A program made the translations under genes and the position numbers. Shown piece after piece: positions 11,069 through 20,839 of a stretch of DNA of 64,000 nucleotides. Numbering within the stretch: position 1 is the stretch's first letter; each line of letters begins with the position of its first letter. The notes beneath the pieces were generated by a model. That model did no database searches. It saw only the letters and a program-made list of their open reading frames with translations, and was not told the DNA's origin. This stretch comes from Periplaneta americana (lineage: Eukaryota > Arthropoda > Insecta > Blattodea > Blattidae), in the NCBI RefSeq assembly GCF_040183065.1, contig NC_091125.1, positions 130,525,121 to 130,589,120 on the forward strand, given 5' to 3'.

Positions 11069-11215
11069 ATGGTGGTGTTTAGTAAATATCAGACTATACC
11101 AACTACGTGTGTTGAATATGTACATCCATGGACTGAGTCTTGTTCCATCGCTGCGACAGGTTTAGGAATACATGCAATACAAGAAAGTTTTAGGGTTTAT
11201 GTCACTGTTTACATG
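11069..11215 (+). CDS. TMEM135: TMEM135 exon 1
   Basis: It encodes residues 1-49, starting MVVFSKYQTIPTTC. Cys14, His19-Pro-Trp21 and Cys25 fit the conserved C-x(4)-H-x-W-x(3)-C pattern of the family's N-terminus. The ATG at 11069 is chosen because homology begins there; an in-frame ATG at 11054 would add MRLSN. The donor is ATG|GTATGT, phase 0. An homologous intact copy lies at 2314-2460. Confidence 0.92.
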
Positions 11216-11729
11216 GTATGTACAGGTTTTGTGTAAGCTGTACTCATGTTTATATGTATCAAATTATTAATGACTCGTTTGCTTTGTAGGTCATTACATG
11301 GTTATGTAAATAGGTCAGTTTCCGTCTTTTACTTCGAAAACATGTTATAAATTTTTATTTCTTGGTGAGCAATTAATTCACTAACAAGAATTGAATTACA
11401 GTAATATGAAGGTTGGAATTTTGAAGTAAGAGGGAAAGCAAGGAATCCGTGTTCTGAAATTTATCCTAAATTAGGTGGATTAATTGGACATTGTCATTTT
11501 AAAATTGATCATTTTGTGTCTTTACTCGTGATAAATATCAGTCTATCAGTCAGTACTCATATAGAGATGCTTACATTTCTCCCATGTGCCGCACCCTCGA
11601 AATGACTAGATGCAAGTATTGTCATTGCAAGAAGAGTATTAGATTGCTATTATTTGTGTTATATGGTTCCTAAGATCACACCGTGCAGCCTTTGGTGAAA
11701 CGAGCGTTGAATGACTTCCGCCGAATTTG
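11216..11729. other. Start of intron 1, no recognised repeat
   Basis: AT-rich intronic sequence up to the target duplication of the hAT element. Nothing else was recognised. Confidence 0.5.
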
Positions 11730-11737
11730 GAATAGAC

Positions 11738-12785
11738 CAGGGTTGCCAGATTAGTATAACTAAAAGTAGCGAAAGCTCGCTGGAAAAGTAGCCAAAATTC
11801 AGAAAAAGTAGCCCAATATAAATGGCAAATTTATATTTCGCGGATTATATATATTTAACTGAATCGGAATGTTTTTTTTTTTTCAAGTCTCCTTTATGAG
11901 CACTAATTTGAACTTTATGAACTTTACAATCTGCTTTATTGCTGTCGTCTTTCACATCCTGAAGCCAGTTTGAGGATGAAGTACCATTTAACCACTGCCT
12001 ATTAAACGTTTTGGTATACTTCTCCCACTTTCTCATTTTCAGCAATTACAGAACGAAATAATAAGTATTTCCATTTTCAGTATAATCACAAAACAAAATA
12101 AATGTATAAAAAAGTTATTCACTATCACAATTTAAAACTGTTACTGTATATCACTTCTATAACAAACACAGTTCTCTTAAAATTATTTCATTATAGGACT
12201 CAGAATTGAATAATTAGCCTACATTATAATTAGGATACAAAAAAGTAAAAAAAATAATTCTCTAATATAACTTAAAAACTGTATATCACTTTTACAAAAG
12301 ATCCTAGTTCCTAATTTAAGATTATTGTAATAAACTACATCGGCATTCACAAAAATACTAACGCTTGAATTGGAGGAAAAACAGCAACTGATTATTATGT
12401 GCCTGCAGGCTGCACTTCGCCACTGCATTTCTGCTGGCACTGGTCATGGTAAAACGAGAAAATCCCCTTACACTGGATTGGTCATGTGACATGTACAATA
12501 AATATATATTTCGCACAGGTACGTCGTTTCTCGTGGTTAAGGTGGTGGTGGAATAAAGCGAGACGTACACTGTAACAGTTTTTTTCACGGAGAGGAAGAC
12601 TGTTACTACACCTATTATTATTAATTTTCCACAAATTCAAATCAGAAAAAAAAATAGCCCAAAAATAGCCCCGAAAATTTTTGAGTAGCCCAAAAAGTCG
12701 CAAGTAGCCCAATGATAAAAATCAATAGCCAATTAAAATTTTAAGTAGCCCAATTGGCTACTTGTAGCCCAATCTGGCAATCCTG
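11738..12785. mobile_element. Non-autonomous hAT element with AGTAGCCC repeats
   Basis: GAATAGAC at 11730-11737 and 12786-12793 is an 8-bp target duplication. The ends are CAGGGTTGCCAGATT and its near-perfect inverse. AGTAGCCCAA-type motifs recur about nine times, clustered within 160 bases of the right end with a few at the left. There is no transposase. It sits in TMEM135 intron 1. Confidence 0.92.
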
Positions 12786-12893
12786 GAATAGACACTGATT
12801 GACTTGAACTGCCAACATAGAAAGCAAAAAATCACTACCTGCTGAAGAGCGCCACACTCAATCGCTTTCACCTTCATCTTGACGATAATAAAA

Positions 12894-13093
12894 GCCTAAA
12901 CTAACCTACCTAACCTGTCACTAAAATCCTAAACTAACCTAACCTAACCTGTCACTAAAATCCTAAACTAACCTAACCTGTCACAGATTCGCCTATACAA
13001 GGCATAACAAAAGCCTAAACTATCCTAACCTAACCTGTCACAGTTTCGTATATGCAAAGCATAAGTTAATAAAAGCCTAAACTAACCTAACCT
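12894..13093. repeat. Interstitial CCTAA (telomere-type) repeats
   Basis: Five short blocks of AACCT units are separated by a repeated spacer reading TGTCACTAAAATCCTAAACT or close to it. AACCT is a rotation of the complement of the insect telomere unit TTAGG. The blocks are imperfect and embedded in a longer tandem unit, so they may be a dispersed-repeat feature and not a former chromosome end. Confidence 0.7.
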
Positions 13094-13096
13094 CGG

Positions 13097-13214
13097 TGCA
13101 CTCGTTATGAGTGACTGAGTGGCTGGAATCCGACGGAATAACTGCTGTCTTAAAATCACTAAGTGATTTTTTTTTTTCCCGTCAGATCCCAGCCACTGAG
13201 TCACTCATGAGTGC
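13097..13214. mobile_element. Small fold-back MITE
   Basis: Arms 13097-13136 and 13178-13214 are inverted copies with the core GAGTGACTGAGTGGCTGG and outer TGCACTC. The spacer of about 40 bp includes a T run. Confidence 0.65.
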
Positions 13215-13355
13215 ATCTCTGCACACTGCACATGTGTGGACATTGTGCTACTGTCATACAACTATGATGCAGTGCATGAGGGTAGGCCACTAAGTGGAGG
13301 GAACCCAAGAGGTGGAACTTAAACTGAGAGGATTTAATCCGATATCGGGATGGGA

Positions 13356-13546
13356 ATCTGGTGTGGCTTAGTGGATAGAGCGTCAGCACATAGAGCTGAA
13401 AACCAGGTTCAAATCCCAGTGCCGGAGAGAATTTTTCTCTGTTCCACTCATCTTTCATCATAAGATGTAGCATTGCTGTGAGGACATTGAGACTTAAATT
13501 TGTGGCCATGCTATAGGGGATGAACAAAATATTGCAGGGATAAACA

Positions 13547-13578
<32 letters not shown>
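13356..13578 (+). mobile_element. tRNA-derived SINE (family B)
   Basis: The head reads GTGTGGCTTAGTGGATAGAG (A box) and later CAGGTTCAAATCCCAGTG (B box), spaced as in a tRNA. A body of about 120 bp ends in a long T run. It lies in TMEM135 intron 1. Confidence 0.8.
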
Positions 13579-13768
13579 GGGATAAGTCGGATTTCAATTA
13601 AGAGAGGTTTTACCATAACAGTAATATACCATACCTAAATACTGTGCTGCAAATGAGGTAGAAGATAATGCGCACTCCCTCCTTTCACCCTCATAGATTG
13701 ATAAGTGGTGACATGTTCCTTGCCATATGGACTGATGCAATTACTACTTTGCTGTAAGGTTAAAGTTA

Positions 13769-14517
13769 GTCGGGTGTATCTAAATTGGTGTCAAATATTT
13801 CGGGGACGTGTTCTTAACATCAAAACAATTAAGAAAGTTAATAAGAACATGGATCTGAAAACCATTCGTTAGGGAGTTATTAAAGGATTTGTCCCTTCAT
13901 TGACCGCTGATTGTGTGATGGTTTTTTGTTTGTTTGTATTTTGTAGAGCAAAGAAATCAGAAGAAAATGTATTCTGTGAGTGAACAGAATGAAATGATTT
14001 GCATCATTTAATTGATGATGTGCTTCTGGACATCATCCAACGAACGTGTTTTAACACGATGCTGCTCCAGCTTATTTCAGTCTGATAGTTCGTAATTTTT
14101 TTAATGCTCGATTTCCCTAAAGATGTATTGGTCGAAGGGGATTCATTGCATGGCCTGCTCGATCGCCTGATTTGAATCCAATGGATTTCTTCGTCTGGGG
14201 ACATTAAAGTCCCTGGTTTATGCAACTCCTGTACTTAATGTTGATATTCTGAGAGCGTATCCAAACTGGATTTCACGAAATACGAAACACTCCAGGAATT
14301 TTCAACAGAGTAGGCCTACGCCAGAGAATGTAACACACGTTTAGGGGACACATCAAAGCAGGAGGAAGCCACTCCGAGCAATTTTTGTAACATTAAATTT
14401 TGTCTTGTAACTCTGAAATAAATTATTTTAAGACAAATGTTCATATGAACCTTTTGTAATGTTTTTGTGTTACGAACACATCCCCGAAATATTTGACACC
14501 AATTTAGATACAGCCTG
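13769..14517 (+). mobile_element. Internally deleted mariner-like transposon
   Basis: Both ends carry GTATCTAAATTGGTGTCAAA and its inverse in inverted arms of about 45 bp, each with TA just outside (13767-13768 and 14518-14519). Inside, near 14145-14200, the + strand encodes IAWPARSPDLNPMDFFVWGH, the third-Asp region of a mariner-type DDE transposase. The N-terminal and most catalytic sequence is missing. Confidence 0.85.
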
Positions 14518-14775
14518 TATATTAAGTTAGAGCTTCAGGCTAGTCAGTGCTTAGCCACCTTTTCATTTATATTTACATATTATGAAAGAGGATATTTAGT
14601 ATAGTTACATTTTAGTATTCTGCATCACTCATTTTGTACATAATAAGCACATTCTCAGTAAGACTGATACTAATATTAAAATGTGTCTGCCACTTTTATT
14701 GACAGTCCTTTTAAATTAGGATAAAACTGTAAGGCAGCAAGAGACCTTATGCACCTCTTTCTTGTATATTTCCAG

Positions 14776-14906
14776 TTGGCCCTGATTATGCGGGGCAGAA
14801 TACCAACGAAGAAAGATATTAAACAGACTCTTCTTGGAATAACCATATCCACCTTATTTTTAAGCACCAATGGATGTGCGTTTTCTCTCTTCACTTGCTG
14901 GGTCAG
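14776..14906 (+). CDS. TMEM135: TMEM135 exon 2
   Basis: Read from acceptor TTTCCAG|TTGG to donor GGTCAG|GTGAG (phase 0 in, 2 out). It encodes LALIMRGRIPTKKDIKQTLL and then a hydrophobic run containing STLFLSTNG, aligning with the vertebrate segment that carries [20 protein letters not shown]. It gives residues 50-92 plus two bases of Arg93. It has no start codon or long ORF of its own and is recognisable only by homology and splice sites. Confidence 0.88.
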
Positions 14907-15159
14907 GTGAGTTCATGAGATAGAAATATACTTTGAAATTGAAATTACCTATGTGAAACTACTTTGAAATTGAAATTACCTATGTCAGACCTGGGTATTA
15001 TGTTTATAGCAAGGCTTTAAACTGTCTCAATACCATTCCAAAGGAAGACTGCTGTTACTAATGTTATAAAATCTCACTTTTAACATTTGAAGGATTTGTT
15101 TGTGCACTTCCTCAGAATTTCCCTCCTACTTCTCAGATTTTACTTTTGTCTTCATGTAA

Positions 15160-15478
15160 CATCGTTAGCCTAATGGCTAGAGCGTTGACTTTCCATTCTG
15201 ATAATCTGGGTTCGAATCCTAGTGGGTCCAAATGAAATTTTTGGTGAACAAAGATGGTGCTTGCTTGTCGGTTTCCAAGGAGTCCTCCCATTTCACTCCC
15301 AACGTTCCAGCATTTCTTCATTAATCATCATGATGCAGTGTTGTGTATTTGCCCCATGATGCACCAAGAACAACAGCAGCAGAAAATAACTAGCCTACAG
15401 CTTCGGTATGTCATTCATAGGTGGGCATATTTGGCTGAATTATGCAGAGTCATGTACCCGCCATTGGATAAAAACCTT
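15160..15478 (+). mobile_element. tRNA-derived SINE (family C)
   Basis: The head GTTAGCCTAATGGCTAGAG plus GGGTTCGAATCCTAGTGG matches pol III A and B boxes at tRNA spacing. The body contains TTCTTCATTAATCATCAT, shared with the copy at 58966. It lies in TMEM135 intron 2. Confidence 0.8.
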
Positions 15479-15508
15479 GTCTTCTTTGATTACAGCACTT
15501 AGTTCAGT

Positions 15509-15509
<1 letters not shown>

Positions 15510-15557
<48 letters not shown>
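15510..15557. repeat. (AAT)n microsatellite
   Basis: About 16 AAT units directly precede the 3' side of a LINE fragment on the minus strand. Confidence 0.95.
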
Positions 15558-15558
<1 letters not shown>

Positions 15559-16591
15559 TTATATTTATATTTATATTTATATTTAATGTGCTATACAACA
15601 GCCAGTGGCCAATTACAGTTCAGCACAAAGAATATAACAAGAACATAATACAAAAATAATTATTACACATAAATACAATTACAATTAATTACAATAATGA
15701 CGATGAATGGATAAATAATGGATGACTTTAAATTACATAACTAAGAATACTATGAGACAATGATAATGAGTATAATGACTAAAAGAATACATAAATGATA
15801 AATCGTTGCCAAGAGCAAACTAAGTCTATACATTGAAGGGATCGAATTCGCAGCTATGCATGTTGGCATTTTTAATGCATCTGGAGACTGGTGAAAGAAA
15901 TTTCGAATTTCTAATATAGAAAAGTTTGTGGGCTCTCATATCTTTTGTTGGAATATGTAAGGTAATATTGTTTAAGAAAGAATCACAGGATATATCGCCT
16001 TTGAGGACTTTACAAAAGAACAGATAATCTAGCTCATGGCGTCTAGCATATAGATTTTGACAATTAAAATATTCACATTTTCTCTCATAACTGTACCCGG
16101 CATTAATGGGCAGAAATCTGAGTAAACATAAAGATATAAATTTTCTTTGTATATTTTCTAATTTAGCCGAGTCCGTAGTTGTAATTGAGTTCCAAACTAC
16201 AGATGCATATTCGAGTTTCGATCGCACCAATGTATATTGAAGCATTAAAACAGAATTGGGCGTGGAAAAAGAATAAGTTATTGACCATATTATTCCTAAC
16301 ATTCTGATTGCATGATTGTAAATGTAATCAACGTGACTATGAAAACACAATTTACTGTCAAAGAATATTCCCAAATCTTTTACGCAGTCTGTTATGTTAA
16401 TTAGAACATTATTTAGATAATTAAATTTCAGTGAAGAAGTTTTTCTAGAAAAGGTTATTACATTAGTTTTGGATACGTTAATTTTCATACCATTGTCTTC
16501 CGACCATTTAGCGACTGAATTAATGTCACATTGAAGTGATTGACAGTCGGTACTACTTTTGATTGTACGAAAAATTTTTAATTCGTCTGCA

Positions 16592-16593
<2 letters not shown>
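15558..16593 (-). mobile_element. 5'-truncated CR1/Jockey-type LINE between (AAT)n tracts
   Basis: The minus strand carries the C-terminal part of a LINE reverse transcriptase followed by a 3' UTR that ends in TTTATA-type repeats. Both sides are flanked by (AAT)n (15510-15557 and 16594-16626), suggesting insertion into or creation of the microsatellite. Confidence 0.85.
15826..16593 (-). pseudogene. LINE reverse transcriptase C-terminal fragment
   Basis: An uninterrupted frame of about 255 codons starts at FADELKIF, the catalytic F/YADD box with the second Asp replaced by Glu. It continues through NGMKINVSKTNVITFSRK and LGIFFDSKLCFHSHV, then the C-terminal domain typical of CR1/Jockey-group elements. 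The N-terminal reverse transcriptase motifs and endonuclease are absent. The apparent start further upstream is a translated microsatellite. The intact frame suggests a fairly recent insertion. Confidence 0.85.

Positions 16594-16626
<33 letters not shown>
16594..16626. repeat. (AAT)n microsatellite
   Basis: About 11 AAT units at the truncated 5' end of the LINE fragment. Confidence 0.95.
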
Positions 16627-16628
<2 letters not shown>

Positions 16629-16780
16629 GGCCTACAGTTGCTGCCATAACTTCATTTTAATTTGATTTTGCCTTCAATCTACATTTTTATTCTCATCAAT
16701 AAAAATGTTAAAATCCTGATAGGGAATCTTACCATCTTTGTCAGAAAATAAAACGCCCTAACTTCTTCTTATTATATCAG

Positions 16781-16952
16781 TCCCCTAACTGCCCATTGTG
16801 CAACTCAAACCAAGAAATGGATTCGGAACATCTCAAAATCTGTGCTTCAGTGGTTGACCGTGATAATATCTTTGAAAAATATTGCAGTGCAAGAAATCAA
16901 ATGACTTTGTTGTCAAACGCCTGGCATTAGAAAACAACGACATCAACAACTT
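16781..16952 (+). mobile_element. LINE 3' end with CPLCN zinc-finger-like C-terminus
   Basis: The frame reads CPLCNSNQEMDSEHLKIC, a Cys-Cys-His-Cys pattern, and then about 30 residues ending LLSNAWH and a stop at 16928-16930. An AAAACAACGACATCAACAAC tail follows. Two further copies of its last 110 bases lie at 25511 and 39151. Confidence 0.75.
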
Positions 16953-16989
16953 CCTCTTATTCATATAAAAGCTGTCAAAATGTAACGAA

Positions 16990-18760
16990 TATGCAGTTTA
17001 ACTTGGGGCGCTAATGTATTGCACAGAATGACTATATGTAACTATAAATTGTGTTATATTGTTCCTTGCGTCATATTTAATGTGGTTCTAGACAATGTGA
17101 TGAACAGGTATTCTATAAATTATCCTGTGTTGCATATTGTGGAGTTAAATCACCATATTAATGTTATATAGGCAGTATTCTTAACATCTTACATACAGTA
17201 TGGTAAAATGATTTAGGCTAGAAAACTTACATTTGTATACATTATCTTCAAAGACTAAAACCAATTACAGAAAATTAACAGTTTCATATAAATCACATAT
17301 TTCTTCAATATACAGTCCACACACAAAAAAAAAATAAATAAATAAATAAAAAAAGAATTCGTATACTCTTATTATACAGTAGGTCTGTGTTTTAATATCA
17401 GAAAGCATTCATCATATTGTTAGAAAAGGGAGTTGCGGGAAAAATATAAATAGTGGGGATATTCTTGTTTTGCAGATTGCATGAGAAGTCTTATAATGAT
17501 CATTTTAATTCAGACACAAGGCCAATTGTAACTTCATTTCATCCTAGATGCCTCTTGCTTTACAATTCAGGATCTGTGAATTTTTTTTCTCGTGTAAATG
17601 ATCTTTCCATTATTTTACTTTCTCATTACTTAGAAGAGAAAGTGTTGTGATTCTTCAAAAAAGAAAATATATTTCAAGATTTCTGTGGAAATGCATGTTT
17701 TCTGTATTCTAATTTCGAAGTAGTGGTTTTGAATATGCTGTGTCTGTGTACAGTGATATTGACGGTAATTTCTCTATGTATAGTATCTAAAGTCTATTTA
17801 TCTGCGAATGATGCACATGAAATGTTATATTTTTAGTAAGAATTAATAGCTGTTTATTTGTAATCATAAATGCACAATGGTACTCAACTTACTAATCATC
17901 AGCTTATTTTATTCTTGATTCTTTTATTATATAGGATAAACTAACAGATGAGTATCGTTACTTAGTACCAACAAAAAAAAGTTTTGGTAACAAAAATTAA
18001 TAATTATATGGATAATTACTTGTACTTTTCGTTGCAGAATATTTTAAATTCCAATGGTGATCACCCCTTATTGTTAACAGAAATTTCTGCTTGCTTGTAA
18101 AGACATTTCTTACAGATGGTAAACCACAAAAGCAATGGTCATCAGCACAGTGCACCCTCAGGCTAGCGTCTCTTACCCGCTAACATGCTAGTGCATCCAT
18201 GGCTGCTGGCGGGTATGCAGTATTCCACTGGCAGGGTTTCATTCGTGCTAGAAATTGTATTATGTCAACAATAATAATTTAATGAAGCACACAATGTTCA
18301 CGTATGCATTCAAATAAGCATATTTTATATAATTAATAAATACTCAGCATGTTCGTTTATAATATCAATAACCTAAAAATTTAAGTCTCTTCTGAAATTA
18401 TTGAGAGGTCCAGTGAAGCCACAAATCTTGATATGTAGAATATCTCATTACTTCACTGAGATATTTACCTTCCATCCGAGTCCAAGACTAAATAATATGA
18501 ATTATTAGAACCGGAGATGGATAGATTTGAGGAAATGGTACAAACGATTTTTCGAAAATTTTGTAATTTAATATCTACCGACATTAGATTTCTAGAAAAA
18601 AAAAATATATACAGTTCAAATTTATTTTTGAGTTAAAAGTGCCCAAAGTATATATGAAAAAAAAAAAAAAATTGGAGCCTAGCAATATGAAATCTTGATA
18701 GATTTGAAGTGGAATGGCTTTTGTGCTAGGGAAGAAAATGAAACAAGACGGTTTCAGTCC
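16990..18760. other. Intron 2, unassigned stretch
   Basis: AT-rich intronic sequence with only short A/T runs (for example near 17322 and 18596). I see no gene, clear TIR pair or tandem array. Confidence 0.4.
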
Positions 18761-18780
18761 ACATAATAATAATAATAATA

Positions 18781-19326
18781 CTTACTTACTTATTGGCTGT
18801 TAAGGAACCCGGAGGTTCATTGCCACCCTCACTTAAGCCCGCCATTGATCCCTATCCTGAGCAAGATTAATCCAGTCTCTACCATCATATCCCACCTCCC
18901 TCAAATCCATTTTAATATTATCTTCCCATCTACGTCTCGGCATCCCTAAAGGTCTTTTTCCCTCCGGCCTCCCAACTAACACTCTATATGCATTTCTGGA
19001 TTCGCCCATACGTGCTACATGCCCTGCCCATCTCAAGCATCTGGATTTAATGTTCCTAATTATATCAGGTGAAGAATGCAATGCGTGCAGCTCTGCGTTG
19101 TGTAACTTTCTCCATTCTCTTGTAACTTCATCCCTCTTAGCCCCAAATATTTTCCTAAGAACCTTATTCTCAAACACCCTTAATCTCTGTTCCTCTCTCA
19201 AAGTGAGAGTCCAAGCTTCACAACCATATAGAATAACCGGTAATATAACTGTTTTATAAATTCTGACTTTCAGATTTTTTTACAGCAGACTAGATGACAA
19301 AAGCTTCTCAACCGAATAATAACACG

Positions 19327-19330
<4 letters not shown>
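18781..19330 (-). mobile_element. 5'-truncated RTE-like LINE between (AAT)n tracts
   Basis: It begins with the CTTACTTACTTATTGG tail and GGAACCCGGAGGTTCATTGC, and on the minus strand encodes ...[20 protein letters not shown] to [15 protein letters not shown]. It is open over about 120 codons, so it is only lightly decayed. (AAT)n lies on both sides (18766-18780 and 19331-19361). Confidence 0.9.
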
Positions 19331-19361
<31 letters not shown>

Positions 19362-19914
19362 GTGACAGTAATATCAATAATAAATGTCATTTTTCTGAAT
19401 TTAAAAGTCTGTCATACTAGTGTTTAATCAGCATAAATGTTATTTATGTAATTATTTTTATGAAATTTGAAAACTCACGATTAACTCGAAAACTTTAAGC
19501 AATGGAAACATTTCGAAAACAAATTTGAAATCACCGTGATGATTTCTATGAGAGTCCGCGGTTGTAACAGATAAAAGATTAGTCACTCTGCATACAGAAG
19601 TCTGCCAGGTAAAAATACTCCTTAGTTTAACTCACCGTAACACAGAAACTAGTAAAGATTTTAAATAGCAATCACTTTTAAAACTAATTTTCATTCTTCT
19701 AAACATTTATCTCGCTTTGACCCCCATCTAAAGTGAAAAAAATAAAGATTGCCTTGCCACTTACCAACTTTTGAGGATGTCAATGTCTATTTTGAACATG
19801 TCACATCGAAGTTAGTATTTTTTCTCTTACTTTACAAAAAAGGATTTTGATTTCGAATTTTTTTTTATGTTTTCCTTAGACATTTATCAATGAATCCTAA
19901 AACTTACAGTGTGG

Positions 19915-19970
19915 TTGATTGACTATCATAGGAGCTAGGACATGATAATGCTTAACAGTGCGGAAAATAG
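19915..19970. mobile_element. Fragment of the TATAGTC-ended MITE
   Basis: GGAGCTAGGACATGATAATG and neighbouring bases match the middle of the three 0.4-kb MITE copies at 25876, 32814 and 47635. The ends are missing. Confidence 0.65.
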
Positions 19971-20084
19971 CATTTTCATCTATAGCTATGGACTATTCTC
20001 CACTGACGCCCACACCAGCTACGGCTGCTTTCTCCCTCTCTCTTCTGCACCATGGTGTATTTTCTGATATATTCCTTACTGATA

Positions 20085-20520
20085 TTCTGCTTACTGACCT
20101 AAGCGTTACTTCGGCGCAGAGACTACAACGTGTTCATAATATGTGCGTCCGTTTCGTCTGCAATATTCGCCAGGCTGATCACATAACACCATCCCTCGAA
20201 AAGTTTTTTCCTGGCTCCGTCTAGAAGATTGTAGGAAAATCCACTGTCTTTCCCTTCTCTTTCACATATTGCATTTCTCCACTCCTGTCTATCTTGCGTC
20301 TCGTTTTCAAAATTTATCCACCCATCATAACCTAGACACACGATCACAACACTCCTCAATATTATCCATTCCCTCCCACCGAACATCCTCATATTCATCT
20401 TCTTTCACTGTGGCTGTTCCTCGGCTTTGGAATTCCCTACCGCGTAATGTCAGGGACTGTCAGACATCAAACCAATTTAAGAATAGGCTAACGAAATATT
20501 TCTCTAACAATTCTTGTTAA
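20085..20520 (+). pseudogene. Jockey-like reverse transcriptase C-terminal fragment
   Basis: Frames read RLQRVHNMCVRFVCNIRQAD and, after a frameshift near 20215, HHNLDTRSQHSSILSIPSH, SYSSSFTVAVPRLWNSLP and RLTKYFSNNSC with a stop. These are hallmark C-terminal motifs of Jockey/CR1-group LINEs. Confidence 0.8.
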
Positions 20521-20527
20521 CAATAAT

Positions 20528-20765
20528 CGAGACGTTTGAGATGGGCAGGGCATGTAGCACGTATGGGCGAATCCAGAAATGCATATAGAGTGTTAGTTGG
20601 GAGACCGGAGGGAAAAAGACCTTTAGGGAGGCCGAGACGTAGATGGGAGGATAATATTAAAATGGATTTGAGGGAGGTGGGGTATGATGATAGAGACTGG
20701 ATTAATCTTGCACAGGATAGGGACCACTGGCGGGCTTATGTGAGGGCGGCAATGAACCTTCGGGT
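20528..20765 (+). mobile_element. RTE-like fragment truncated at both ends, 18-bp target duplication
   Basis: ATTCTTGTTAACAATAAT at 20510-20527 and 20766-20783 flanks the insert exactly. The insert covers coding sequence from [12 protein letters not shown] to AAMNLR and stops about 25 bases before the usual 3' end, without the GTAA tail. The full-length element continues ATTCCTT at the same point, so 4-5 bases of microhomology with the target (ATTCTT) mark the junction. Confidence 0.9.
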
Positions 20766-20816
20766 ATTCTTGTTAACAATAATAGCTGTTTCAGGTTTCT
20801 CAATGTTTAATGGTTA

Positions 20817-20839
20817 TATATATATATATATATATATAT
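20817..20839. repeat. (TA)n microsatellite
   Basis: About 11 TA units directly before the 5' end of the full-length RTE-like element; TA units also follow its 3' end at 24050-24062. Confidence 0.9.

Noticed and set aside
12894..13093. True telomere or chromosome end
   Set aside because: Only short AACCT blocks with spacers, and TMEM135 exons lie on both sides.
16593..16647. Upstream start of the 273-codon LINE frame
   Set aside because: The first 18 codons are (AAT)n read in antisense; the real homology starts at FADELK.
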